This document shows, piece after piece, positions 1 through 10,400 of a stretch of DNA of 64,000 nucleotides. The stretch's first letter is position 1. The number at the start of each line of letters is the position of its first letter. Source of the stretch: Panonychus citri (taxonomy: Eukaryota > Arthropoda > Arachnida > Trombidiformes > Tetranychidae); assembly GCF_014898815.1 (NCBI RefSeq), contig NW_026515521.1:62001-126000 (forward strand), read 5' to 3'. The translations under genes were made by a program, and so were the position numbers. The notes under the pieces were generated by a model. The model worked only from the letters and a program-made list of their open reading frames with translations, did no database searches and was not told where the DNA came from.

Positions 1-647
1 TTCTCGTTGCGACATCGAAAGCTGAAGCAGCGGCAGCACATGCAGTGTCCACGCTGATGACTGGACCTTTCAGATCAAACACATAATGTAACCAATTGAC
101 GCTTTCAGGACTATTCAGCCCAGAAGGAACTCCATCAAATTGTGGTCTATGACTCGCACTAACACCAGAAAAAAGACCTGTGTTTGTACCACGCCAACTA
201 TCGTGGGTGAAACCTTCCATTTGATTCAAAAACGAATAAATAACTTTTCTCGAGATATTTTACGATTGTAAACTTACCAGCATCAATGAACATTTCGTAT
301 ATAACCTCATGCATAACGCGAACTGCTGGAAAAATGGTTGATACAGATTCTGTTGGTATTTTGAAAAATTCTGCATCAAAAAGGCCAATATTCGGAACTT
401 TGGCTAACCTTTTAGGTATATTTGGTAGTGCTGGAAAAAGAGGAGACACAAATACAAGTTTCTTGATATAATCAAATGTTTCGAGAATCAAATTCATTTA
501 CTCACTAGTTGGCCATCTTCTATTGTCGATAGTTCCACCATCAACACCGTTCAATAGGTTGAACCAAAATTGTTCCAAAGATTGAGCCTCAGGATATCGT
601 CCAGATATACCAGAGATAACTAATAAGTTGTAAGGTATTGACGCCAT
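1..647 (-). CDS. Fatty acid synthase-like gene, 5' end (ketoacyl synthase domain, partial)
   Basis: Three exons read on the minus strand: 647-506 (ATG at 647), 430-278, and 213 running off the window at base 1. Introns of 75 and 64 bp have GTGAGT and GTAAGT donors and CAG and AAG acceptors, and the phases match. The roughly 169 visible residues match the start of animal fatty acid synthase. There is an ISGISGRYPE N-terminal strand, a DNRRWPT segment, an LFDAEFF motif, a WRGTNTGLFSGVS motif and the condensing-enzyme nucleophile motif VDTACAAAAS, whose Cys is the expected acyl-binding residue. The family makes long-chain fatty acids from malonyl-CoA in the cytosol. The loop between GVS and the nucleophile looks several residues shorter than in vertebrate FAS, and the usual DTACSSS is DTACAAA. 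With only the N-terminus in view, a paralogous polyketide-synthase-like protein cannot be excluded. Confidence 0.85.
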
Positions 648-1412
648 GGCGATATAACTCACAGAAAAAAAATTTTATCAAATAAACGAAATCGACAAGA
701 TCATTTATATTTATACCCGTAAAAAAGGTCAACATATTAGCAGGGGCAAAGCCTCCGCCTCTGGCCCAAACCCACTTTGTCCCTTCCCCTTTTCTTAACT
801 TTTTATTTTCATCCTCATTCAATCTTTCGCAACACCAAGAGAAAGAGAGAGAGAGAAAGTCCATCAATTTTGCGTAGATTCTTAAATGTATTAATATTAA
901 TAATATGAATTTTCTGATTCAGAATTTTCATTAACATCATCATAAGAAGAGCAACTTTAATCTGATCTTCTCTCTCACTTTTCCACTGCTTAGAGAGATT
1001 CAAATTCCACTTTCCAACTAATTATCATCATGATATTCACACACTGCTCTCTCTCTCTCTCTTGGTGTTGCGAAAGATGGGATGAGGATGAAAAGTGAGA
1101 GAGATTAATGTTTTTTTCTTCAGAAGAAAAAAGTAAACAAGTAAGTTGTAAGAAGAGTTTGATAGAAAAGAATTTTCTGTAAGGGTATGAAAAGTTGTCC
1201 ATAGAATATAAGGAGCATAAAATTTATGATCTGAAAACTTATCGCTGCGGAGAAAAAGCGACCTGAAGTTCTAACTTCGAACTTGATTTTCTCGAAAACT
1301 ACTCATCAGATCAGAAAAAAATAAATATATTTGGACTTCATATTCGTGGCACTACAAATACACAAAGTTTCAACTCTTAACTCAAAACTAACATTCGGCG
1401 ACCATCCTCCTT
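648..1412. other. Intergenic DNA upstream of the FAS-like gene
   Basis: This should hold the FAS-like promoter and 5' UTR because ATG 647 faces left. I see no clear TATA/Inr pair. Content is the repeat listed above plus AT-rich sequence. Short frames here are low complexity and unsupported. Confidence 0.5.
809..1172. repeat. Inverted copies of a dispersed repeat
   Basis: Bases 809-850 are, in reverse complement, close to 1045-1090; the shared core is TTGGTGTTGCGAAAGAT followed by GAGGATG and flanked by CT-rich DNA. The copy at 1063-1172 recurs in direct orientation at 5255-5368 with a few mismatches. There is no coding content. The two arms could fold into a hairpin with a loop of about 195 bases. 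Confidence 0.7.
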
Positions 1413-1415
1413 ATA

Positions 1416-1637
1416 CAGCCATCGACTTTGAGTTTGCAACCACTTTTAATTTACTCGCGCAATTACTGATAATCAGTCAAAGATAAATCTAATCAGATGA
1501 CCATTGTAAAAGATAACACCAGATGAATGAGAGGACATTGATTATTATCATATCTTTGGATTAACTTAATCTCTCATTGATTATCATTATCGTCGCGAGT
1601 AAATTAAAAGTGGTTGCAAACTCAAAGTCGATGGCTG
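1416..1637. mobile_element. MITE-like element with 44-bp perfect terminal inverted repeats
   Basis: Bases 1416-1459 are the exact reverse complement of 1594-1637; with the flanking bases, 47 bp pair perfectly (1413-1459 with 1594-1640). The termini start CAGCC and are bordered on both sides by TA (1414-1415 and 1638-1639), the target duplication expected of Tc1/mariner-superfamily elements. The 134-bp interior has no ORF, so the element would be non-autonomous and mobilised in trans. The superfamily is inferred only from the TA duplication and TIR layout. Confidence 0.75.
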
Positions 1638-2119
1638 TATTTCAAACATTACCTTATTTAGTATCATTGTCAATAATAAGGGGAAGTTAAACTAATGAAT
1701 GAGCTGGATAAAAGATAACGATGTGATAGCAAAAAACAGAACGAAGCAAATGAATCAAAGTTAATTGTGACTGTTATATTAATAGTTAATCAGGCTGATT
1801 GATTTAACTTAGATAAATTAAGTGGATTCACCATTAAGAGGTTAGCAAAAATGGTCACCGTAAAGTTTGAATGGTGTCCAAGATTAAGAAACTGGTCACA
1901 ACCAGATAGAGATTAAGATTAACATTAAACAAGGAATGAAGGTCAACTAGTAAAAGAAAAAGTTGACCAAATATGATAGAGATGATGGAGAAATAAAGTA
2001 AAAAAAGTTTTTTCTCTTTTTCGTCTTCGTCTTCATCTTTATCTTCATCTCTCTTTCCCTCTCTCAAGTGACCACATAGATTGTTTTCTTTGTACATAAA
2101 AAAAACATTTCCAATAGAA

Positions 2120-2697
2120 ATGAAAAGTTTTCTAATCGTAATTTTCTTAATATTTTGTGTACATTTTGATTCGACTTTCGGTGATTTGGACACTTATTCG
2201 GTACAATGTTCATCTCTTCGTACCAACGGCTATGTGATGATCAGAGATCGACCCTGTAAAATAATGGAAATGAGTAATTCCAAGGCTGGTAGACATGGTC
2301 AAGCAAAGGTAATAAATAATTCTTATTCTAATGATGAAATTTTCTTCAGGTAAAGATTTTCTCATTTTTTTATTTCCTTTTGTTACTTGACAACATTCAG
2401 GTCAAAATCGTCGGACATGATATGTTTACTGGTAAAAAGTACGATGATCTATGTTTACCTTCTCGTAATATTGAAGTTCCAATAATCTCACGTACCGAAT
2501 ATCAGCTGATTGGAATTGACAATGATGGTTTTAGCACTTTAAACGATGAACATGGTAACACCCGGAAGGACATTCGACTACCTGAAAGTAAACTTGGTGA
2601 AACAATTAGAGAAAAATTTAAACAAAATGTCGAACTTATTGTCACCGTCATGTCAGCAGTGGGCGAAGAGGGAATTGTGGCCTCAAAAGTCCCCTAA
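2120..2697 (+). CDS. Divergent eIF5A paralogue with signal peptide and no hypusine lysine
   Basis: Two exons, 2120-2308 and 2401-2697, flank a 92-bp intron (GTAATA donor, CAG acceptor, phase 0) and give 161 residues. From about residue 22 the protein aligns throughout with eIF5A: QCSSLRTNGYV, RPCKIMEMSNSK, the FTGKKYDDLC segment, YQLIGIDNDGF, DIRLPE, and the C-terminal OB-fold strand ending LIVTVMSAVGEE. In eIF5A the loop Thr-Gly-Lys-His-Gly carries the Lys converted to hypusine, which is essential for helping stalled ribosomes at polyproline. Here the loop is AGRHG, with codon AGA at 2291-2293, so deoxyhypusine synthase has no substrate. The first ATG (2120) begins a hydrophobic stretch, MKSFLIVIFLIFCVH, resembling a cleavable signal peptide and absent from normal eIF5A. 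Apart from the loop the fold looks preserved and open. A neofunctionalised, secreted or ER-lumenal paralogue is inferred; a young pseudogene is possible but less likely given the intact frame and intron. Confidence 0.85.
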
Positions 2698-2752
2698 TAA
2701 CATCCAACTGATCGAATGTTCCATCAATAATAATAATCGCCAATGTACAATT

Positions 2753-2758
2753 AATAAA
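2753..2758 (+). terminator. AATAAA polyadenylation signal of the eIF5A-like gene
   Basis: AATAAA lies 56 bases after the stop codon at 2695-2697, in A-rich DNA. Position and sequence fit, but such hexamers are common in DNA this AT-rich. Confidence 0.4.
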
Positions 2759-5193
2759 AACTCGAGAAAAAAAAATCAAATCAGAAAGAACAATTTTCCT
2801 AAAAAAGAAAACAAAAAATAGTTTAATTTCCAACCAAAAGATGGCGCTGCCTTTAGAAAAGTAAATGAAACAATTGAAATGATCAAAAATTGAGATTCAG
2901 AATTTTAATTGTTATCAAATTGTTGATTCTATGAATACAATTAAGTAGTCAGTCGTTATTAGTATTGAAACAATGATAAACTTGAAACCTTTTTCTTCAT
3001 ATTGATTTAATTCAACTTGAAGTATTGAACAAAATGAAAGATGTAGCAAAGAAATATAAATGAGCTAAATTGTCAACAATTAAGGTGTGGAGACAATTAA
3101 CGATTAACTAAATTTAATAATAGAGTCAAACAATGATTTCTTCAAGTGTTAATGAACATGAAATGATTTTTAATTCACAATTAACGATTGTAAGACATTT
3201 TTACCTTTCCCTTTCTCGTATGTGTTTACAATCGTAACAATTTAATTCTCATCTTTAATTGTTGTTAAGTTATCATTTTCAAGATCATTGATCCATTTAA
3301 CTAATCAACTTAATCAACTAATCGTAAATCTAACCTTAACTATATATATATAAAATTGTAGACAAGTAAATGATTAAAGAGTGAGAGTGAATTAGTAAAG
3401 TAACAATCCCATCATTTAGTGAATGATTAATACCAACAATTAACTTGATCAGTGACAATTAAGTAACAAAAAAGTTGCACCTAATTGGGATGATTAACAA
3501 TTAGATTTACCAACGTGCTGATAATATTAATATGACAATTTAAATTTAAATAAATCAAGAAACTCAATCAATAGGAGTTGTTTGAGTTGATTTAAAGTTT
3601 GATTAACTAATCAAAGTTTTTAACCAACAATTTTGATTGTTAATTGTGAACATAATTTAACAAAAAAAGCTTCAAAATTAAAGGTTAATATTAATTTGAA
3701 TCCTAATATATTTTTCAGGTCAATTGTGTTACACTAATGGTAATAAAATTAACTAATTGTGATTAAAACAAGTATCGATAATAATCAAAAATAATGTTGA
3801 TAACCTAATATATATTTTCAGTTGATTGTTATTAGTAACAATTTAACTTGATTGTTGACAAAATTAAATTCAAAGATTCAATGTCAATCGCTTGTTGTTT
3901 TTTTCTTGTTTTGATTGTTATGATTATTAAATTACAATTAACTTAATTTAATGTTTGTTTTTGTTTCTATTTTTTTTTGCAAACTCTTTCTGAATGTTTA
4001 CAATTTAGTTGATCATTTATCTAATTGTAATTAAATTGATTGTTGTAGGTTAATTTTGACAAATTTAAATTAACCCTTTTTTCTGATCACACAATTAAAG
4101 GTCACAATTAACTCTGATTTTGATTGTTTTTAATGTTTTTTTCAGTATTTCTCCTTAATCAGCCTATTAAAAGTAAATATATATTTTGTAAATTAATTGA
4201 TTACAATTGAAACAATTAAACTTGAATAGTTGAAAGTTTCAGGTTATCAGATCATTTAATCAAAAGTAATTAACCTAATCAACTTAATTTAGCATAAAGA
4301 TCATCCAAATCTAATTGCTCATCAACAATTATCTCATAAAGATAATCAATCACTAATTGTTACAATTATAAAGTCAACAATTAATAACCTCAAAAAAAGG
4401 ACAAAATTGATCAGGTAAACATCAACATGTTAAATCACAATTAGTAAATACAATCAGGAAATGATTTAAATTTCCATTGGTGAAAAAATGTAACATCATT
4501 AACAATCTAACCCTTAATTATCATATAAATTAATTAGCATTAAATTTGACCATTAGATGATGAAAATTGTTACATTGAAAAGGGAAAACAGCAATTTATC
4601 AACAATCAAGTTCACAATTAAATATCAAATTAACAACAAAAAAAACAACAACATCAAAACAGGAACTATTAAAATCCTAGCAATCAATTATATAAAATCT
4701 TGTGCAATACAAAACATCAATTGATAATCAGGTAATTTAAAAAAAAAGAAACAAGAAACTTAAACAATTAGTTAATTGCCAAATATTAATAATGATAAAC
4801 ATTGAAAGTATTAAAACTGACCATTAACAAGGAATGAAAGAGAAAATTTTTTTAATCGAAAGTTAAAAAATTCATCTTATAAAGAGCCACTACTCATCCT
4901 TAGGGTTTAAATATCAAGATGATGATGATGATGGAGTAGGAAAAGAAGAAAAAAAAATAGAAAGAGAAAAGACAGTGAGAAATAGTTGGGATAACGATGA
5001 ACTTGAGGAAAAGTTAACTGGAAAAGGTCACCATGACGGTAACCATGTTTTTATGGAGCCCGAAACGCAAACCGGTCTGAATAATGACCGAAACCATGTT
5101 GGACTTTCATTGAAAGTCTTATGTACCTAGAGACGTAACAACAACAGCAAACATTTTTAACGGACTTTGTTTACTTGTGTATTATTATGTTGG

Positions 5194-5194
<1 letters not shown>

Positions 5195-5243
<49 letters not shown>
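5195..5243. repeat. (CT)n microsatellite, about 24 units
   Basis: An uninterrupted CT dinucleotide run immediately precedes the dispersed repeat copy at 5255-5368. Confidence 0.95.
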
Positions 5244-5246
<3 letters not shown>

Positions 5247-5254
5247 CTCTCTCT

Positions 5255-5368
5255 AGGTGTTGCGGAAGATGGGATGAGGATGAAAAGTGAGAGAGATTTG
5301 TGTTTTTTTCTTCAGAAGAAAAAAGTAAACAGGTAAGTTGTAAGAAGAAGATGCTGATAGAAAAGAAT
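5255..5368 (+). repeat. Second direct copy of the dispersed repeat at 1063-1172
   Basis: Shares GATGGGATGAGGATGAAAAG, the TTCTTCAGAAGAAAAAAG segment, GTAAGTTGTAAGAAG and GATAGAAAAGAAT with the first copy, with small differences and one short insertion near the right end. No ORF. Origin unknown; a decayed transposon fragment or spreading microsatellite flank are both possible. Confidence 0.75.
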
Positions 5369-7472
5369 ATTTTTCTTTCCATTTTTTCATCATCATTTTC
5401 TTTTTTCATCTTCTTCTTCTTCTAACGAAATGATTACATAAATTGTTGCTATTACACGAAATTATAATTAACAATGGGATGAGGAAAATGCTCTTAAATC
5501 ATATTCGTTAAATCATAAATGAGTAAATGCTCAACAGGAAAATAAGAAAGAAACAAAAAAGGAAAGAGTTTAATTGTTTGCAGGGTTAATCTTTAGTTGC
5601 AAACAATTAACTGTAATCATCTAAAGGGTAAATATTCAATTTTCAGCAAATTGTTGATTGATAACAAATCAATTTTGCAATAGTTAAGCAAATCACTTGG
5701 AAAATGCTGATTGAAAAAACTATACTATTGATAACCTTGTAGACTTTGCTGTGCAATCAACTAATTGCTACCAATGGCTAATTCGTATTCACATTTACAC
5801 CCACAAAATCAACAACAATCAAAACAAACTGTCAACTGCTTATCAAAGGTGTTTCATATCAAGCTAATTAACCAGAAAGAACAACAACTATTTAACTAAT
5901 TAACTAGATGACAATTAGATAATATTTATTTTTTGTTTCTTTAGATGAGAAATTGATTGAAACAATTTCTAATGGTGAAAGAAAAGTTTTTCCAACTAAT
6001 GGTAACATCTAACGTTAAAAATGAATACACACCAATGTGAATGACGTGTGAGTGGTGGACCTAAGAAGTGAATGACCTACGACTGAATTTAGAAGGAAAA
6101 AAAATATTAAAAAGAAAGAGATTCTCATCTTACCTTACCTGTCTTTTTTACCTGTCGACAACTTTTCTCTCTCTCTCTCTCTCTCTTACTCTCTCTCTCT
6201 CTCTGTTTCTCTGTCTCTTTTCATCTCCTCTATCATCATCATCATCATCTTAGCAACTTTCTTAGTAAACTTTCTTGTTCCGCCTTCAAGGTAGATTTCC
6301 CTTCCTGAAAGAGGAAGATGTTGAACTACCCAGGTAAAGGTAAGTAAAGAAAGAAGAAGATAAAAAAATGATGAAAAGAAAGTAAAACAAGAAAGAAGAT
6401 GATAAAGAAAGGGAGAGAGTAAGAAGAGTGATTTAGATATCATCTTCATCTTCATCATCATTATCATCAATATTGAGCTCTCTCACTCTCTCACTCTCTC
6501 CAGCTCTCTCTCTCCTTTTCTCTCTCTTTCTCATTCTTCTCTCTCTCATTTGAAATGATATCACTTTTTTTGTACACAATTGATTTGAACGTTTGAAAAC
6601 AATTTGTTTTGATTACGATTTTTTAAAAAGTCACACCTTGATTAACGTTGCTCGCAAAAATTAATAATCATCAGTATTATTTTGTCAACAATCAACAATC
6701 AACCAGTATCAACATTCATAACAATTAACTAATAGTTTCTCTCCTATTATTATCATTTAATTTGTTAAATCACGAACGAGAAAGAGAGTGAAAATCATTG
6801 ATTCAATTCAATTGTCATTCTAACTGTTTATTATTACTGTTTGTTTTATTGACATCAACATGTTAATACCCTGAATTAACCAGATCCTTGATTAATTTAC
6901 TTCAACCTCGAACTGATTGTTTGTCTAAATTGTTAACAAACTGATATTCAGTTTGATTGTAATGATCCAACATTAAACATCAACAAAAGTTTCATTTTTT
7001 TCAGATCAAGTTCAAAGTCGAAAATTAATTTGCTTCTTCATCAATTAATTGTGTTCTAATCAACCTCTAATAGATTAACAGAGATTAACTCAACAATGCC
7101 CATTGGATTAGTTAATTGAGATGGAAAAATGTCCATTCATTTAAATCACAGTTTCCTTAATCATCAACAATCAAGGATGTTATTGTTTCTACTATTTGTT
7201 AACCCAACACTGATTGGGATCTAAATTGTTTGCAAATTGTGATCAAAAATTAATATCGATTGTGTGTTAAAACCTTAGGATTAACTTTTTTCAAATTTTA
7301 CTTCATTTAATTAGCTAAATTGTTACAATATGTGAAATTTTAATACCCAAACCTTGGATATAATAGATTAATAATTAACTAATTGTTCAACAACAACGAC
7401 AACAATTAACTGTTTCAACGATTTATAAATCATCAACTCATTGGTATCAGCGATTGTGATTATTATTAAATT

Positions 7473-10400
7473 ATGTCTTCTTCAGGTAAATTATTATCAT
7501 TATCGTAATGATTCAAACTATTGCAATTGATTAACAATGTTTTCCAACAATTTAATCTGATTTAAAGTTAACCTCATGTAACCTTTGAGCTCGTATGTTT
7601 AGCCCGTTTGGCTATTTGAACTACTTTTACTCGGAGAATAGACTTAAACCTTGAACTTGAAAAGTTATGTTTCCATATTGAGAAGATTTTAATTGTGATT
7701 AACTAATTGGATTAACTTGAATTTCTTGAAATCTATTAATAATAAACGATATGAATGTCGATAAATTGTTAGATGACAATCAAAATGAATTGATTAATTG
7801 CTACACATTAGTTTGGAAAGGTTATTAAACTATTTCTGTGATCACAATGTGATTAACTGAATTAATTAATTTACTTTTTTTTTCTTTATACTTAATTGTA
7901 GATTTGTGTAACTATTCAATTAGTTAATTAGAGTCAGGGCGAAAAATTAACTTTTATTTTTTGGGAGAAAAAAACAAGTTCGAAAGAAAAAAAGTTCTAA
8001 TGAGTTCGAATCAAAAGTATTATAACTTTTTGACCCTGAATTTTTTTTTCTTTCATCACAAGTTAATCAAATTTGACCCAATTGATTATTTGGAGTTTAA
8101 AGTTAGTCGAAATCTATTATTTAATCAATTACAATTAGCAAACAGTCAACAATCAACATAATCAATAGTTTAGGTTAATGAATGGGGTGAATTTTTTTTT
8201 TCTTCAAAGTTAATTGTTGATTATACTTTTTTTTATGTTGATAATCAACTTGAGGTAATAATAATTATTATCAACTGGTTCAATTGTTGATCATTGGTAA
8301 CAATTTAATTTTGTCCTAATCATAATTATCAAAATTTAAACATATAAATTGATTGGAAGCATGAAAAACAATGTTGATTGTAAAATTTGATTGTTTTAAG
8401 TTGATCAACCATTTGATTATCAAGTGATTTGAATTAGTTAACTAATTGATTAACTTTAATTAGTTGACATTAATTTAGTTTTAATTGTTTTCACTTTTAC
8501 ATATAAATTTGATTGTTATTATTAGGCAAAAAATTAATCAATGTGTAACTTATATTGCTGCTAATTTTGTCCTGACAACAATCAAACTGATTATTAATAT
8601 TATTAATGATTAATTTTGTTAATTAGTAATCACAATTAAGTAATTGGCTGTGGCTTGAGTTGATTGTTACTGTTTCAATTGTCAAGCTCAATAAAATCAA
8701 ATCATTTGGAATCAATCAATTAGAAAATGTTATTGTAAAAATAACACTTTTTGATTAATAGAAAACAATTTGATCTTAATTGTTACCAATCAGCTGATTG
8801 ATAATATGACTCTTCCTAATCCTAAAGTTATAAGATCAACAAATTGTTACAATTAACTTTAAATTGTCACAGAGAAAACAAAAGCTTTCTAATTGAGTAA
8901 TAATTTGATTAACATTAGTTTGGGAAGCGAAATCAAGTTCAATCTAAAAGATAATTTAGTTAGTTAATTAGTTAATTAAGTTTCTAAATGAGGATTATCA
9001 TGACAATCCCAATTGTTGAAATGTTTTTTTAATTGTGATGCGTCAACAATTAACAATTTTACCCTTTTAAGTGAGGTAATTTAATGGCTAGTGAATTAAT
9101 TGTGATTAAATTTTCTCACAGAAAATCAGTTAATTATCCCAGAGAAAACAATTTAATGATTAATCAATTAGCATCAAAGTGAAAGATTCAAACTTATCAT
9201 GTCAACACTGAATTGAGATTGAAAAGATTTCATTGTTATTATAATAATATGAAAACTTTCATCATGATTATTATCAAGTTAATTCATTGAATGTATTAAC
9301 CCTGAACTCTGAGTTTGATATTAAAGTTTCAACTAGAAAAAGTTTCAAATCCTCTTCCGGTATCGATAATATCAGATTATCATCATGATATTTAACGATG
9401 ATGATAATGATGGGATGTAGGAGGAAGATGATGAAATGATGATGATGAATGAATGAAGAAAAGAAAAACTTGACAAAGATAAAAATTCATGAGAATTTGA
9501 ATCAAAGTTTCATGATGAAAATGAATTTTTTTTTGCCAGAATTTCATTCATTTATTGTTACCTTAATGATTCATTTCATTAGCTATTAATTGTTGCAGTT
9601 AATTAGGTTTATCAGTTTCACAACAATTAGCTAATTGTAAGTTTAATGTCAATTTGTTTTTTTTTCAATTGATCAGAAAATTTTGATTGATTTAAATTGT
9701 TGCTATTATTGATTATTTATGTACTCACAATTTTGATTGCCAACCATGTAATTGAAGTTAATTGCAATTAAACTGTTATTAACCATGGTTGTTTAAATTG
9801 TTGTCTCTACATCTTGTTAATCAATCAATAACACAAACTAACAATCAGTTTAATCAATTCAATCATTTTGTTTCATCTCGGATCATCTAATAATTTGAAT
9901 CATCATCAAAAAATTAATTTTGATTGCAACAATTAAATCAATATCAGTTTATTGAATTGAGAGTCTCACTCACCTATATTCATACATAAATTAAATTGTC
10001 ACAATTAAGCTTAATTATGTTGGAAAACTCAAAGTAACATATTAAATGAATATATCGAAACAATTAATTAATCATTTGGATTGCATCAAATTCAATATTA
10101 TTAGAATGAAAAATATCTTTAATTACCAAATATTGATCATTAATTGTCACTTGCAGTTACTGGATTTAGAAATAGTCAAAACTGATTAATAATTAACTTG
10201 ATATTTGATTAAAAATTAATACAAATCTAAACAATTTGCAAAATAATATAAGTTATTTAAGCTCATCGATAATGGTCACTAAGGGTCAGTTTCTTGTGAT
10301 GAATACAAATCAGCTGAAAGTTGAAACATTGTAAACTTTAATTCTCAACAATCAAGTTTATTATTCTGATTAAAATACAATTTAAATCTTAATTGTTCCA

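Larger units (their letters stand above)
2698..7472. other. Gene-free spacer before MYRF
   Basis: Very AT-rich, saturated with CAATTAA/TTAATTG words, plus CT-rich blocks at 5195-5243 and 6163-6206 and a GATGAT run near 4918. The second copy of the dispersed repeat sits at 5255-5368. MYRF 5' UTR and promoter should lie in the right part, but I cannot place a transcription start. Confidence 0.5.

Noticed and set aside
6068..6470. Opposed Ser/Leu and Met/Lys frames around the CT run
   Set aside because: Low-complexity translations of CT and CAT/ATG microsatellites.
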